DNA of 64,000 bases. Origin: Mycolicibacterium crocinum. Its GTDB lineage: Bacteria; Actinomycetota; Actinomycetes; Mycobacteriales; Mycobacteriaceae. This document shows positions 21,133 through 30,919 of this stretch, one piece after another. A program made the translations under genes and the position numbers. Under the pieces are notes generated by a model. The model worked only from the letters and a program-made list of their open reading frames with translations, was not told the origin of the DNA and did not search any database. Location of the stretch: positions 2,418,001 to 2,482,000 of the forward strand of contig NZ_CP092362.2 in the NCBI RefSeq assembly GCF_022370635.2. Direction: 5' to 3'. Positions within the stretch are counted from its first letter, which is position 1, and every line of letters begins with the position of its first letter.

Positions 21133-21618
21133 TTACGACGCGAGCAGTTCGTCGATCTGGTTGATCGCCGACGTGGAGCCCTCGACCACACCCATGTCCA
21201 GCACCTGCTGAAGGCCTTCGGCGGACGCGAATTTGGCCACGTAGACCGCGCGGGTGCCGCCGTTGTGCTCGGTGAAGGTGTAGGTGTTCTCCGAGACCGG
21301 CATGTCAGGATTCGGGTTCAAGTCGGAATCGGCGAAGCCGTCGCGGAACGCGAAGCTGGTCGGTTCGTCGACGCTGATGATGTCCCAATAGCCCGCGTAC
21401 TTCTCGCCGTCCGGCCCGGTCATGAAATAGGTGACCCGGCTGCCGGGGGTCAGGCTGTGGTCGACGAAGGTCGCCGGGTGCGACGGCGGTCCCCAGACCT
21501 TCTCGAGCTGCCGCGGGTCGGCGTAAATCTGCCACACCCGTTGCACCGGTGCCGCGAAATCGGCGGTGATGGTCAGCGTCAGGTTCTCCAGATCGTGGGT
21601 GACGTCGGTGACGGGCAT
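21133..21618 (-). CDS. SRPBCC / AHSA1-like domain protein
   Basis: A 161-residue START-like (SRPBCC) protein of the activator-of-Hsp90 ATPase homologue 1 type: VQRVWQIYADPRQLEKVWGPP near residue 24, and a C-terminal GLQQVLDMGVVEGSTSAINQIDELL helix. Such proteins bind hydrophobic ligands. The ATG overlaps the stop codon of the upstream ArsR gene (TAATG), which is the common ArsR-AHSA1 pairing. The pair is probably controlled by the operator upstream of arsR. Confidence 0.85.
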   Translation of the reverse strand: MPVTDVTHDLENLTLTITADFAAPVQRVWQIYADPRQLEKVWGPPSHPATFVDHSLTPGSRVTYFMTGPDGEKYAGYWDIISVDEPTSFAFRDGFADSDLNPNPDMPVSENTYTFTEHNGGTRAVYVAKFASAEGLQQVLDMGVVEGSTSAINQIDELLAS

Positions 21619-21959
21619 TAGTCGTTCTCCTTCTTCTCAGATGCGATGAGTTCGTCGATGCGTGCGATGCGGCCACGCCAGACCTCTTCGAGTTCGGTGA
21701 GCGTGGCGGCCACCGAACGCACAGCCGCCACGTCGCCGCTGGCCAGCTGCTCGCGGCCGTGGCGCCGCTTGGTGAGCAGGCCGGCTTTCTCCAGCACGGC
21801 GACGTGTTTTTGCACCGCGGCAAAGCTCATGTCGTATTTGCCGGCGAGTGCAGAGACCGAATACTCGCCCGCGAATGCCCGGCGCAGGATGTCGCGGCGG
21901 GTTCGGTCGGCAAGCGCATGGAAGAGGGCGTCGGCCCGGTCCTCCAGATCTACGGTCAC
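21618..21959 (-). CDS. ArsR family winged-helix regulator
   Basis: A 113-residue ArsR-type regulator: [51 protein letters not shown] is the winged HTH, residues about 10-60. No Cys metal site is visible, as is usual for the ArsR members paired with AHSA1 proteins. The GTG at 21959 is chosen because a -10 hexamer ends six bases before it, which gives a leaderless start; the TTG at 21974 lies inside the operator. It likely represses its own operon. Confidence 0.87.
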   Translation of the reverse strand: MTVDLEDRADALFHALADRTRRDILRRAFAGEYSVSALAGKYDMSFAAVQKHVAVLEKAGLLTKRRHGREQLASGDVAAVRSVAATLTELEEVWRGRIARIDELIASEKKEND

Positions 21960-21963
21960 CAAC

Positions 21964-21993
21964 ACAACATACAACCGATTGGTTGTATGTTGT
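21964..21993. promoter_or_regulatory. Perfect ArsR operator palindrome overlapping the promoter
   Basis: Two perfect 13-base arms, ACAACATACAACC (21964-21976) and GGTTGTATGTTGT (21981-21993), flank a GATT spacer. On the minus strand a consensus -35 TTGACA (21996-21991) and a -10 TATGTT (21971-21966) bracket or lie within the palindrome. A bound ArsR dimer would block RNA polymerase. Confidence 0.85.
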
Positions 21994-22123
21994 CAAGCGC
22001 CGACCGTCCGCGATTTCGGTTCGCGGTGGTCACGCTGCTAAAGTTGCCCGGCGTGTGCTGCAGTCCGCGGCGGCCACGACTTACACCCTTTCCCGCGCGG
22101 CACCGATTGATGGAGATGTATTC

Positions 22124-22393
22124 GTGGCGCTTACCGCCGAGCAGAAGAAGGAAATCCTGGGCCAGTACGGTCTGCATGAGACCGACACCGGTTCGCCGGA
22201 AGCCCAGGTGGCGCTGCTGACCAAGCGCATCGCCGACCTCACCGAGCACCTCAAGCAGCACAAGCACGACCACCACTCACGGCGCGGTCTGCTGCTGCTG
22301 GTCGGCCGCCGCCGCCGGCTGCTCAAGTACGTCGCCGACCTCGATGTCGCGCGCTACCGCTCGCTGATCGAGCGCCTTGGTCTTCGCCGCTGA
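22124..22393 (+). CDS. rpsO: 30S ribosomal protein S15
   Basis: An 89-residue S15, which binds 16S rRNA at the three-way junction of the central domain. [24 protein letters not shown] and [23 protein letters not shown] are textbook S15. The GTG at 22124 follows a GGAG site about nine bases upstream and gives the universal ALTAEQK start. The conserved rpsO-pnp order holds. The stop codon lies in the loop of a perfect hairpin. Confidence 0.97.
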   Translation: MALTAEQKKEILGQYGLHETDTGSPEAQVALLTKRIADLTEHLKQHKHDHHSRRGLLLLVGRRRRLLKYVADLDVARYRSLIERLGLRR

Positions 22394-22400
22394 GGCGAAG
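22382..22400 (+). terminator. Hairpin spanning the rpsO stop codon
   Basis: CTTCGCC (22382-22388) and GGCGAAG (22394-22400) pair perfectly around a five-base loop that contains the TGA stop. There is no U-tract, so it may attenuate or protect the transcript rather than terminate it. Confidence 0.5.
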
Positions 22401-22654
22401 ACCCGCCGTGTAACATAGGGGCGTTGCGAGCCGCTTTCCGGCTCGTGCAACGGGTGCGGTGCATGCATATCCGCGTGTCCCGTTCCTGCGTGTCATAGCG
22501 AAGCTTCCCTGATCGGGCGGTCTTCGGTAGTGGCTGCCGGGCCCCAACTCCTGGGAAGCACCCGGCCGCTTCGATCGACGGCCGTAGCCGACTGGATTCC
22601 TGTGATGACGCGAAACAGCTGAACAGTGAAATCAGAAAGGCGCAGCGGACTTCT
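22394..22654 (+). promoter_or_regulatory. pnp leader region with promoter and hairpin
   Basis: A 261-base gap without a gene. TAACAT (22411-22416) is a candidate -10. The stem-loop that follows at 22422-22452 pairs CGTTGC with GCAACG and GAGCCG with CGGCTC around a CTTTC loop, with a two-base bulge. The rest of the leader has several shorter self-complementary stretches. In other bacteria the pnp leader is cut by RNase III and autoregulated by PNPase. Confidence 0.45.
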
Positions 22655-24901
22655 ATGTCTGTAGCTGAAATCGACGAAGGCGTGTTCGAATCGACCGCCG
22701 TCATTGACAACGGGAGCTTCGGCACCCGCACCGTGCGTTTCGAGACCGGCCGGCTTGCTCAGCAGGCTGCCGGCGCCGTCGTCGCCTACCTCGACGACGA
22801 GACCATGCTGCTGAGCGCGACCACCGCCAGCAAGGCCCCGAAGGAACACTTCGACTTCTTCCCGTTGACCATCGACGTCGAGGAGCGGATGTACGCCGCC
22901 GGGCGCATCCCCGGGTCGTTCTTCCGTCGCGAAGGCCGTCCCTCCACCGACGCGATCCTGACCTGCCGTCTGATCGACCGTCCGCTGCGCCCGACCTTCA
23001 TCTCGGGTCTGCGCAACGAGATCCAGGTCGTGGTCACGGTCCTAAGCCTGGATCCCAAGGATCTGTACGACGTGCTGGCGATCAACGCCGCCTCGGCGTC
23101 CACCCAGATCTCGGGTCTGCCGTTCTCCGGTCCGGTCGGTGGCGTGCGCGTGGCCCTGATCGACGGCCAGTGGGTTGCGTTCCCCACCGTCGAGCAGCTC
23201 GAGACCGCGGTCTTCGACATGGTCGTCGCGGGCCGCAAGGCCGGTGACGACGTCGCCATCATGATGGTCGAGGCCGAGGCCACCGAGAACGTCATCGAGC
23301 TCATTGCCGGTGGCGCCGGTGCGCCGACCGAGGCCGTGGTGGCCGAGGGCCTCGAAGCCGCCAAGCCGTTCATCGCCGTGCTGTGCGATGCGCAGAAGGC
23401 GTTGGCGGACAAGGCTGCCAAGCCGGTCGCCGACTACCCGCTGTTCCCGGACTACCAGGACGACGTCTACACCGCGGTCGCCCACGTGGCCAAGGAGCCG
23501 CTGTCGCAGGCGCTGACCATCGCCGGTAAGCAGGAGCGTGACGACCGCACCGACGAGATCACGAACGAGGTGCTCGGCGAGCTCGGCGAGACTTTCGCCG
23601 GCCGCGAGAAGGAGATCGGCGCGGCCTACCGTTCGCTGACCAAGAAGCTTGTGCGCCAGCGCATCCTGACCGATCACTTCCGCATCGACGGTCGCGGTGT
23701 CACCGACATCCGCGCCCTGTCGGCCGAGGTCGCCATCATCCCGCGGGCGCACGGCAGCGCGCTGTTCGAGCGTGGCGAGACTCAGATCATGGGTGTGACC
23801 ACGCTCGACATGGTCAAGATGGCCCAGCAGATCGACTCGCTGGGGCCGGAGACCTCCAAGCGCTACATGCACCACTACAACTTCCCGCCGTATTCGACCG
23901 GTGAGACCGGTCGCGTCGGCTCCCCGAAGCGCCGCGAGATCGGTCACGGCGCGCTTGCCGAGCGCGCTCTGGTGCCGGTACTGCCCAGCGTCGAGGAATT
24001 CCCGTACGCGATCCGTCAGGTCTCGGAAGCGTTGGGCTCCAACGGTTCCACCTCGATGGGCTCGGTGTGCGCCTCGACCTTGTCGCTGCTGAACGCCGGT
24101 GTCCCGCTCAAGGCGCCGGTTGCCGGTATCGCGATGGGTCTGGTGTCGGACGACGTCGATGGTGAGCGTCGGTTCGTCACGCTGACCGACATCCTCGGTG
24201 CTGAGGATGCCTTCGGCGACATGGACTTCAAGTGCGCGGGCACCAAGGACTTCGTCACCGCTCTGCAGCTGGACACCAAGCTCGACGGCATCCCGTCGCA
24301 GGTGCTGGCCGGTGCGCTGTCGCAGGCCAAGGACGCGCGTCTGACGATCCTCGAGGTGATGGCCGAGGCCATCGACGCGCCCGACGAGATGAGCCCGTAC
24401 GCACCTCGCGTCACCGCGATCAAGGTGCCGGTCGACAAGATCGGCGAGATCATCGGCCCCAAGGGCAAGATGATCAACGCGATCACCGAGGAGACCGGCG
24501 CTTCGATCTCGATCGAGGACGACGGCACGGTGTTCGTGGGTGCGACCGACGGTCCGTCGGCTCAGGCGGCCATCGACCGCATCAACGCGATCGCTAACCC
24601 GCAGCTGCCCAAGGTCGGCGAGCGGTTCCTCGGAACCGTGGTCAAGACCACCGACTTCGGTGCGTTCGTCTCCCTGCTGCCCGGCCGTGACGGCCTGGTC
24701 CACATCTCGAAGCTGGGCAAGGGCAAGCGGATCGCCAAGGTCGAGGATGTCGTCAAGGTTGGCGACAAGCTCCGTGTCGAGATCGCCGACATCGACAACC
24801 GCGGCAAGATCTCGCTGATCCTGGTCGATGAGGAAGGCGCTGCCGCGCCCGATGACGCACCGGCGCCCGTTGATGCCGATGCCGCGACCGCCAGCAGCTA
24901 G
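22655..24901 (+). CDS. pnp: Polyribonucleotide nucleotidyltransferase (PNPase / GpsI)
   Basis: A 748-residue PNPase, the phosphorolytic 3'-5' exoribonuclease of RNA turnover. Two RNase PH domains are present, with [25 protein letters not shown] in the first and the second including the catalytic region [14 protein letters not shown]. An all-helical domain separates them. The C-terminus has a KH domain ([16 protein letters not shown] near residue 595) and an S1 domain ([14 protein letters not shown] near 675). The tail is Ala/Asp-rich. The ATG has only a weak purine site (AGAAAGG) about 13 bases upstream. The 3' end probably overlaps the start of pepR. Confidence 0.97.
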   Translation: MSVAEIDEGVFESTAVIDNGSFGTRTVRFETGRLAQQAAGAVVAYLDDETMLLSATTASKAPKEHFDFFPLTIDVEERMYAAGRIPGSFFRREGRPSTDAILTCRLIDRPLRPTFISGLRNEIQVVVTVLSLDPKDLYDVLAINAASASTQISGLPFSGPVGGVRVALIDGQWVAFPTVEQLETAVFDMVVAGRKAGDDVAIMMVEAEATENVIELIAGGAGAPTEAVVAEGLEAAKPFIAVLCDAQKALADKAAKPVADYPLFPDYQDDVYTAVAHVAKEPLSQALTIAGKQERDDRTDEITNEVLGELGETFAGREKEIGAAYRSLTKKLVRQRILTDHFRIDGRGVTDIRALSAEVAIIPRAHGSALFERGETQIMGVTTLDMVKMAQQIDSLGPETSKRYMHHYNFPPYSTGETGRVGSPKRREIGHGALAERALVPVLPSVEEFPYAIRQVSEALGSNGSTSMGSVCASTLSLLNAGVPLKAPVAGIAMGLVSDDVDGERRFVTLTDILGAEDAFGDMDFKCAGTKDFVTALQLDTKLDGIPSQVLAGALSQAKDARLTILEVMAEAIDAPDEMSPYAPRVTAIKVPVDKIGEIIGPKGKMINAITEETGASISIEDDGTVFVGATDGPSAQAAIDRINAIANPQLPKVGERFLGTVVKTTDFGAFVSLLPGRDGLVHISKLGKGKRIAKVEDVVKVGDKLRVEIADIDNRGKISLILVDEEGAAAPDDAPAPVDADAATASS

Positions 24902-26261
24902 TTCCGGCGGGCAGGAGCGAAGCGACACGGGGATTAACACAGCTGCACTTCGCCGCGGCCGGCGTCTCGATGAGGCGCCGGTTGCGGTGCGGCGCACGGT
25001 ACTTCCCGGCGGGCTGCGAGTCGTCACCGAATTCGTGCCATCGGTGCGTTCGGCGTCGGTGGGTGTGTGGGTCAACGTCGGTTCCCGCGACGAAGGTCCC
25101 ACAGTCGCCGGTGCTGCGCACTTCCTCGAGCATCTGCTCTTCAAGTCGACCCCGACTCGCACGGCCGTCGAGATCGCGCAGTCCGTCGACGCTGTCGGCG
25201 GTGAGCTGAACGCATTCACCGCCAAGGAACACACCTGCTACTACGCGCACGTGCTGGACGACGACCTCGAGCTGGCCGTCGATCTGGTGTCTGACGTAGT
25301 GCTCAACGGTGTGTGCGCATCCCACGACGTCGAACTGGAACGCGATGTCGTGCTCGAAGAGATCGCGATGCGCGACGACGATCCCGAAGACGCTCTCGGC
25401 GATGTGTTCCTGACGGCCATGTTTGGCGATCATCCCGTCGGACGCCCGGTGATCGGCAGCGTCGAGTCCGTCTCCGGGATGACCCGCTCGCAGCTGCACT
25501 CCTTCCACGTGCGCCGGTACACCCCGGAGCGAATGGTCGTGGCGGTGGCCGGCAATGTCGATCATGACGAGGTGGTCCGCCTGGTGCGCAAGCACTTCGG
25601 GCGGCACCTGGTCAAAGGCCGCAAGCCCCAGCCGCCGCGCAAGGGCACCGGCCGGCTGACCGGTGCGCCCAACCTGCAGCTGATCACCCGTGACGGCGAG
25701 CAGACCCATCTGTCGCTGGGCGTGCGGGTGCCCGGCCGGAACTGGCCGCACCGGTGGGCGCTGTCGGTGCTCAACACCGCGTTGGGCGGCGGCCTGAGTT
25801 CACGGCTGTTCCAACAGATTCGAGAAAACCGCGGCCTGGCCTACTCGGTGTACTCCTCTGTTGACACCTTCTCCGATGCCGGGGCATTGTCGGTGTATGC
25901 GGCGTGCCTTCCCGAGCGCTTCGACGAGGTGGTTCGGTTGACCACCGAGGTTCTCGAGGGTGTGGCGCGCGACGGCATCACCGAAGCGGAATGCCGGATT
26001 GCCAAGGGTTCGATCCGCGGCGGCCTGGTGCTCGGCCTGGAGGACTCCGCGTCGAGGATGCATCGGCTGGGCCGCAGTGAGTTGAACTACGGCGAGTACC
26101 GCAGCGTCTCCAGCACACTCGAGCACATCGACGCCGTCACCCTCGATGAGGTCAATGCGATCGCCCGACAGGTGCTGACCAAACCCTTAGGCGCCGCCGT
26201 CCTGGGGCCGCACAAGTCTAAACGTTCTCTGCCACAGCCACTTCGGACCATCAGGAGCTAG
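24873..26261 (+). CDS. pepR: M16 family zinc metallopeptidase PepR
   Basis: A pitrilysin-family (M16) processing-peptidase-like protein, orthologous to Rv2782c. The inverted zinc motif HFLEH (HxxEH) is intact, with the third-ligand region in the [16 protein letters not shown] stretch. The C-terminal M16 domain has [24 protein letters not shown]. The exact start is uncertain: the ATG at 24873 would overlap pnp by 29 bases, and a GTG near 24980 would give an N-terminus just before the conserved [10 protein letters not shown]. The nitronate monooxygenase gene starts two bases after its stop codon. Confidence 0.9.
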   Translation: MPMPRPPAASSGGQERSDTGINTAALRRGRRLDEAPVAVRRTVLPGGLRVVTEFVPSVRSASVGVWVNVGSRDEGPTVAGAAHFLEHLLFKSTPTRTAVEIAQSVDAVGGELNAFTAKEHTCYYAHVLDDDLELAVDLVSDVVLNGVCASHDVELERDVVLEEIAMRDDDPEDALGDVFLTAMFGDHPVGRPVIGSVESVSGMTRSQLHSFHVRRYTPERMVVAVAGNVDHDEVVRLVRKHFGRHLVKGRKPQPPRKGTGRLTGAPNLQLITRDGEQTHLSLGVRVPGRNWPHRWALSVLNTALGGGLSSRLFQQIRENRGLAYSVYSSVDTFSDAGALSVYAACLPERFDEVVRLTTEVLEGVARDGITEAECRIAKGSIRGGLVLGLEDSASRMHRLGRSELNYGEYRSVSSTLEHIDAVTLDEVNAIARQVLTKPLGAAVLGPHKSKRSLPQPLRTIRS

Positions 26262-26263
26262 CC

Positions 26264-27289
26264 GTGCCTTTCAGCCTGCAGGATTTGGCGGTACCCATTC
26301 TCGGTGCACCAATGGCAGGCGGTCCAAGCACGCCCGCCCTGGCGGCCGCGGTGTCCAACGCCGGCGGCTTGGGATTCGTCGCGGCCGGCTATCTGTCGGC
26401 GGACAAATTCGCCGACATCATCGCCGCGGCCCGCGCACTGACGTCGGCACCGCTCGGCGTGAATCTCTTTGTGCCCGGGCCGTCTGCGGCGACGGCCGAC
26501 GCGCTGGCCCGCTACCGCGAACAGCTGGCTCCGCTGGCCGAACACTACGGGGCCGAGATCCCCGAACCGCACGCCGACGACGACGGCTGGCAGGCCAAGC
26601 TCGACGTGGTCGCCGACACCGCGCCGGAGGTCGCCTCGTTCACCTTCGGCTGCCCGAGTCCGGAAACCATTGCCCGTCTGCGTGACCGGGGCGTCGTGGT
26701 GGCGGTGACCGTCACCAGCCTCGACGAGGCGGGCGTGGCGGTGGCCGCCGGTGCCGACGTCCTCGTGGTGCAAGGCCCGGAGGCGGGTGGCCATCGTGGC
26801 ACGTTCGACCCCGTCGCACTCCCCGGCAACGACCCTCTTGATTCACTGCTGGTTGCGATCCGCGCGGCTCACGACCTGCCGGTGATCGCGGCCGGTGGTC
26901 TCTCCAGCGCCGCGGATGTTCGTCGCGTGCTGGATGCGGGAGCGGCCGCCGCCCAGGCGGGCACCGCGTTCCTATTGGCCGACGAGGCCGGCACCAACGC
27001 CGCCCACCGCGCGGCGCTGACCGATGTGAGCTTCACCGAAACCGTGGTGACACGGGCATTCTCGGGGCGGTATGCGCGCGGCCTGGCCAACAACTTCACC
27101 GCCCGCTATGACGATGTGGCGCCGTTGGGCTATCCGGAAGTCAACCAGATGACCGGTCCGCTGCGCCGCGCCGCGGTGGCCGCCGGCGACCCGCACGGCA
27201 CCAATCTGTGGGCGGGCACATCGTGGCGGTACATCAGTGGAGGAAGCGCCGCCGATATCGTGGCGGCATTGGCCCGGGACGCGCAATGA
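26264..27289 (+). CDS. Nitronate monooxygenase (2-nitropropane dioxygenase family)
   Basis: A 341-residue FMN-dependent TIM-barrel enzyme, by order Rv2781c. It shows [28 protein letters not shown] at residues 9-36, [12 protein letters not shown] near 166 and [31 protein letters not shown], the phosphate-binding region of the family. These enzymes oxidise alkyl nitronates and may protect against propionate 3-nitronate. The GTG start follows AGGAG. Its stop codon overlaps the ATG of the beta-lactamase gene. Confidence 0.88.
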   Translation: MPFSLQDLAVPILGAPMAGGPSTPALAAAVSNAGGLGFVAAGYLSADKFADIIAAARALTSAPLGVNLFVPGPSAATADALARYREQLAPLAEHYGAEIPEPHADDDGWQAKLDVVADTAPEVASFTFGCPSPETIARLRDRGVVVAVTVTSLDEAGVAVAAGADVLVVQGPEAGGHRGTFDPVALPGNDPLDSLLVAIRAAHDLPVIAAGGLSSAADVRRVLDAGAAAAQAGTAFLLADEAGTNAAHRAALTDVSFTETVVTRAFSGRYARGLANNFTARYDDVAPLGYPEVNQMTGPLRRAAVAAGDPHGTNLWAGTSWRYISGGSAADIVAALARDAQ

Positions 27290-28200
27290 GCCTGGCCCGC
27301 CGACGCTTTCTCGTCGCCGGTGCGGCGCTGACCGTCGTCGCGGCGTGCGGTACCAAGACCGCGGCGCCGCATCCGACACTCAGTGACCCGGCCGAACCGC
27401 TGCCACCTGTCGACCAGCGCATCGCCGCACTGGAAAAGCGGCACAACGCGCTCGTCGGCTTATATGCGCAGAACCTGGAGTCGAAAGTCGAACTGGCGCA
27501 TCGCGACGGCGACTTGTTCGCGATGTGCTCGACGTTCAAGGCCTACCTTTCGGCTCGAGTGCTGCAGAGGGCTCAAGCCGGGGAGTTGCGGTTGACCGAC
27601 ACCGTGGTGGTCGAGCCCGCCGAGCTGAAGCCGAACTCCCCACGGACCGAGCCGAATGCCGGTAAGCCCATGACATTGTCGGATCTGTGCGCGGCCGCCC
27701 TGCAAGTCAGCGACAACACCGCGGCGAACCTGTTGCTGCGAGTCATCGGCGGACCACCGGCGATCACGGCGTTCGCTCGGAGTATCGGTGATGACCGGAG
27801 TCGACTCGATCGTTGGGAAACCGAACTGAATTCGGCCCTTCCCGGCGATCCGCGCGATACCAGCACGCCCCGAGCGCTCGGCGGCGGTATCGCGAGGGTG
27901 CTCACCGGTGATGTTCTCGACACGACGCACCGCACGCAGCTCGATGACTGGATGCGTGCCAACACCACCTCCAGCATGCGGGGCGGCTTACCGCCCGACT
28001 GGACGACCGCCGACAAGACCGGTTCCGGTGACTACGCCAGTACCAACGACGTCGGGATCGCCTTCGGCCCCAACGGCGAACGAATCCTGTTGGCGATCAT
28101 GACCCGCACCCAATCCGACGACGCGCACGCCGAACCGCTGCGTCCGCTCATCGCGGAGGTTGCCGCGTTGGTGTTGCCCGAGGTGATGCGCCCGCGATGA
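27286..28200 (+). CDS. Class A beta-lactamase, Tat-exported lipoprotein (BlaS-like)
   Basis: A 304-residue class A serine beta-lactamase. The N-terminus ([13 protein letters not shown], then VVAACG) combines a twin-arginine motif with a lipobox Cys near residue 22. Active-site elements are complete: STFK near residue 82 (Ser70/Lys73), SDN near 142, ETELN near 183 (Glu166/Asn170) and KTG near 243. The position beside ald matches blaS of M. smegmatis; M. tuberculosis blaC lies elsewhere. The ATG overlaps the stop codon of the nitronate monooxygenase gene, so it seems to be expressed with the pnp-pepR unit. No dedicated BlaI/BlaR genes are nearby. Confidence 0.92.
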   Translation: MSLARRRFLVAGAALTVVAACGTKTAAPHPTLSDPAEPLPPVDQRIAALEKRHNALVGLYAQNLESKVELAHRDGDLFAMCSTFKAYLSARVLQRAQAGELRLTDTVVVEPAELKPNSPRTEPNAGKPMTLSDLCAAALQVSDNTAANLLLRVIGGPPAITAFARSIGDDRSRLDRWETELNSALPGDPRDTSTPRALGGGIARVLTGDVLDTTHRTQLDDWMRANTTSSMRGGLPPDWTTADKTGSGDYASTNDVGIAFGPNGERILLAIMTRTQSDDAHAEPLRPLIAEVAALVLPEVMRPR

Positions 28201-28237
28201 GTTTTCCTCGCGGTGGGTGTCAGTCCTAGGAGAAAAC
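28201..28237 (+). other. Weak stem-loop after the beta-lactamase gene
   Basis: GTTTTC (28201-28206) pairs with GAAAAC (28232-28237), and CT/AG can extend the stem past a bulge. It lies between the beta-lactamase stop and the VOC gene. It could attenuate read-through; the evidence is modest. Confidence 0.3.
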
Positions 28238-28255
28238 CAGCCGAAAGGATTCATC

Positions 28256-29059
28256 GTGAGTGACTACGCCGCCCCGGTCGGGGCGCCAATCTGGTTCGAC
28301 CTGATGAGCAGTGATCCCGCGCGTGCTACGGAGTTCTACGAGCAGATCTTCGGCTGGAACCTCGAGGGACCGGCCAACCCCGAGTTCGGTGGTTACCAGA
28401 ATTTCACCCGCAACGGTAAGCGGGTGGCCGGGATGGTCCCGCCGATGGGCGAGGGTCCGGCGAACATCTGGTCGGTGTACCTGAACACCGCAGACGCCCA
28501 CGCCACCGTCGCGGCGGCTGAAGCAGCGGGTGCGACGGTCATGGTGCCGCCGATGGCGGTCGGCGACCTGGGTTCGATGATGGTCGTCACCGACCCGGCC
28601 GGGGCCGTCATCGGGTTCTGGCAGCCCGGCACGCATCCGGGCTTCACCGAATGGGGAGAGCACGGTACCCCGTACTGGTTCGAATGCCAGAGTAAGGACT
28701 ACGACGCATCGTTGGCGTTCTACCGGACGGTCCTCGGCGCGCGCATCGAGGAGATCGGCACCGGCGGCGCCCCAGATGCCGTCGGGCCTGAGCGCTACGG
28801 TCAGGTCTTCGTCGGAGAGAGTGCGTATTCGGGAATCATGGACGCCGCCAAGCTCTTTCCCGCCGAGGTCCCGTCCTTCTGGCAGGTCTACATCACCGTC
28901 GACGATGTCGCCGCGACCGTGAAACAGGCCGAGGCGCTGGGCGCGGAGATCCTCATGCCGGGCGAGGAAACGCCGTGGGGCACCCTCGCGGTCCTGCGCG
29001 ATCCGCTGGGTGCGCTGATCTGCCTGGGTCATCCGCCGGAGAGTATGTCCCGGCCCTGA
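28256..29059 (+). CDS. VOC family (glyoxalase-like) two-domain protein
   Basis: A 267-residue protein with two tandem vicinal-oxygen-chelate domains (about residues 8-122 and 132-258), each starting with the PIWFDLMSSDPARATEFYEQIFGW or PYWFECQSKDYDASLAFYRTVLG pattern. It resembles the mycobacterial CFP30B/Rv0577 group of glyoxalase-like proteins. No definite metal set or substrate can be read. The GTG at 28256 has GAAAGGA upstream; the in-frame GTG at 28217 lies in the preceding stem-loop region. Confidence 0.85.
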   Translation: MSDYAAPVGAPIWFDLMSSDPARATEFYEQIFGWNLEGPANPEFGGYQNFTRNGKRVAGMVPPMGEGPANIWSVYLNTADAHATVAAAEAAGATVMVPPMAVGDLGSMMVVTDPAGAVIGFWQPGTHPGFTEWGEHGTPYWFECQSKDYDASLAFYRTVLGARIEEIGTGGAPDAVGPERYGQVFVGESAYSGIMDAAKLFPAEVPSFWQVYITVDDVAATVKQAEALGAEILMPGEETPWGTLAVLRDPLGALICLGHPPESMSRP

Positions 29060-29066
29060 ACACCAA

Positions 29067-29101
29067 CGAACCGGGACGCTGCAGTGAGCAGTCCCGGTTC
29101 G
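29067..29101. terminator. Bidirectional terminator-like hairpin between VOC gene and ald
   Basis: CGAACCGGGAC (29067-29077) and GTCCCGGTTCG (29091-29101) are a perfect 11-base stem around a 13-base loop that itself has CTGC/GCAG. The hairpin sits between two convergent genes. There is no U-tract, as is usual in mycobacteria. Confidence 0.75.
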
Positions 29102-29134
29102 CTGTGCGGGTGAGCTAGTGGCTCACAAAGGCTT

Positions 29135-30250
29135 TCAGGCCAGGAGGCCGGCCGGATCGGTGTAGGGCAGATCGAGGTCGTGGGCGACCTCATGGTTGAG
29201 CAGCTGCCCGTGGTGGGTCGACAAGCCCTTGGCCAATGCCGGGTCGGACTGGCAGGCGCCCTGCCAACCCTTGTCGGCGAGCTTGATCACGTACGGCATG
29301 GTCGCGTTGGTCAACGCGTAGGTCGACGTGCGCGGGACCGCGCCGGGCATATTGGCCACGCAGTAGAACACCGCGTCGTGCACACGGAACGTCGGGTCGT
29401 CGTGCGTGGTGGGCTTCGAGTCCTCGAAGCAGCCGCCCTGGTCTATGGCGATGTCGACCAAGACTGCGCCCGGCTTCATCTGTGCCACAGTCGCATTGGT
29501 GACCAGTTTGGGTGCTTTGGCACCCGGCACCAACACGGCGCCGATGACCAGGTCGGCCTGCTTGACGGCGTCCTCGAGGTCGAGCCGCGACGAGTAGCGG
29601 GTCTCGATGGCGCCACCATATTCGGCGTCGATCTTGCGCAGGATGTTGATGTTGAGGTCGAACACGGTGACGTGCGCGCCCATACCCCACGCGACGGCGG
29701 CGGCGTTGTCGCCGGCCATTCCGCCGCCGATCACGACGACCTTGGCGGGGGCGACGCCCGGGACGCCACCCATGAGGACGCCACGACCGCCCTGGGTGCG
29801 CATCAGGTGGTAGGAACCGACCTGTGCGGCCAGGCGGCCGGCGACCTCGCTCATCGGGGCCAGCAGCGGCAGAGCACCATCGGCAGTCTGCACGGTCTCG
29901 TAGGCGATCGACGTGGTGCCCGAGGCGAGCAGGGCGTCGGTGCACGGCCGCGAGGCGGCCAGGTGCAGATAGGTGAACAGCGTCTGGTCCTTGCGCATGC
30001 GCGAGTACTCGGCCTCGATCGGCTCCTTGACCTTGAGCAGCAGATCGGCCTCGGCCCACACCTGGTCGGCGCTGTTGACGATCTGCGCACCGGCGGCCTT
30101 GAAGTCGGCGTCGTGAATCGCGGATCCTTCGCCGGCGCCGGCCTGGACGATGACGTCGTGGCCGCGGCGAACCAGCTCGGAGACCCCAGCGGGGGTGATG
30201 GCGACGCGGTATTCGTTGTTCTTGATCTCGGTCGGGATGCCGACGCGCAT
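29135..30250 (-). CDS. ald: L-alanine dehydrogenase
   Basis: A 371-residue alanine dehydrogenase that interconverts alanine and pyruvate/ammonia with NAD; mycobacterial Ald also reduces glyoxylate. It has [23 protein letters not shown] at the start, LLKVKEP (substrate Lys) near residue 72, [10 protein letters not shown] (catalytic His) near 95, and the NAD fold motif [21 protein letters not shown] near 170. The ATG at 30250 has AAGGAG upstream. It is divergent from aldR, its expected regulator. Confidence 0.96.
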   Translation of the reverse strand: MRVGIPTEIKNNEYRVAITPAGVSELVRRGHDVIVQAGAGEGSAIHDADFKAAGAQIVNSADQVWAEADLLLKVKEPIEAEYSRMRKDQTLFTYLHLAASRPCTDALLASGTTSIAYETVQTADGALPLLAPMSEVAGRLAAQVGSYHLMRTQGGRGVLMGGVPGVAPAKVVVIGGGMAGDNAAAVAWGMGAHVTVFDLNINILRKIDAEYGGAIETRYSSRLDLEDAVKQADLVIGAVLVPGAKAPKLVTNATVAQMKPGAVLVDIAIDQGGCFEDSKPTTHDDPTFRVHDAVFYCVANMPGAVPRTSTYALTNATMPYVIKLADKGWQGACQSDPALAKGLSTHHGQLLNHEVAHDLDLPYTDPAGLLA

Positions 30251-30291
30251 GATCGCTCCTTGATTGGGGTTTGCGTACACCAAGTGTGAAG

Positions 30292-30304
30292 AACATTCGA
30301 TGTT
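30292..30304. promoter_or_regulatory. Palindrome in the ald-aldR intergenic region
   Basis: AACAT (30292-30296), TCG and ATGTT (30300-30304) form a 13-base palindrome. A related half-site, GAAGATTCGGTAAGA, lies at 30322-30336 next to the aldR -10. Both are plausible Lrp/AsnC-type AldR operators controlling the divergent pair. Confidence 0.45.
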
Positions 30305-30331
30305 ATGGCAATCATGACGACGAAGATTCGG

Positions 30332-30337
30332 TAAGAT
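30332..30337 (+). promoter_or_regulatory. -10 element (TAAGAT) for leaderless aldR
   Basis: TAAGAT fits TAnnnT and ends six bases before the ATG at 30344, which has no Shine-Dalgarno sequence. Confidence 0.45.
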
Positions 30338-30343
30338 GTGGCT

Positions 30344-30856
30344 ATGGTCGAACGATCAACGAAATCTGATGTCCGCCCGCCCTCGGTTCCGAAGGATGTT
30401 CGGGCCGACCTCGACGACGTCGACCGGCGAATCCTCGCGGCGCTGCACGCGGATGCCCGGATTTCGAACAGCGCGCTGGCCGACGCGGTCGGCATCGCTC
30501 CGTCGACCTGTCACGGGCGGGTGCGGCGACTGCAAGACATCGGGGTGATCCGCGGCTTCTACACCGATATCGATCCGGCCGCGATCGGGCTGTCCTTGCA
30601 GGCGATGATCTCGGTGAGCCTGCAGGCCAACGCCCGCGGCAAGATTCACAGCTTCATCGAGCAGATACGGCGCAAGCCTCAGGTGATGGATGTGTACTTC
30701 CTGGCCGGGGCCGACGACTTCATCATCCACGTGGCCGCCCGTGACACCGATGATCTGCGGTCGTTCGTCGTCGAGAACCTCAATGCCGATGCCGACGTGT
30801 CCGGCACCCAGACATCGCTGATCTTCGAGCATCTGCGTGGCGCCGCACCGCTCTAG
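30344..30856 (+). CDS. aldR: Lrp/AsnC family regulator AldR
   Basis: A 170-residue feast/famine regulator. The HTH is near residues 20-65 (LDDVDRRILAALHADARISNSALADAVGIAPSTCHGRVRRLQDIGVIRG), followed by the AsnC/RAM ligand domain (QAMISVSLQA, VMDVYFLAGADDFIIHVA). It is divergent from ald as in M. tuberculosis (Rv2779c), where AldR responds to amino acids and controls ald. ATG 30344 is preferred over GTG 30338 because of the leaderless promoter. Confidence 0.93.
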   Translation: MVERSTKSDVRPPSVPKDVRADLDDVDRRILAALHADARISNSALADAVGIAPSTCHGRVRRLQDIGVIRGFYTDIDPAAIGLSLQAMISVSLQANARGKIHSFIEQIRRKPQVMDVYFLAGADDFIIHVAARDTDDLRSFVVENLNADADVSGTQTSLIFEHLRGAAPL

Positions 30857-30919
30857 GTGAGGCGGCGGGCGCCGAGCGTAACGTCAGGGCGGAAATTCGG
30901 CCCGATCATCGCCGTGGCG

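Noticed and set aside
23042..25234. A 730-codon open frame opposite pnp
   Set aside because: Antisense shadow of pnp and pepR caused by high GC at third codon positions; no family features.
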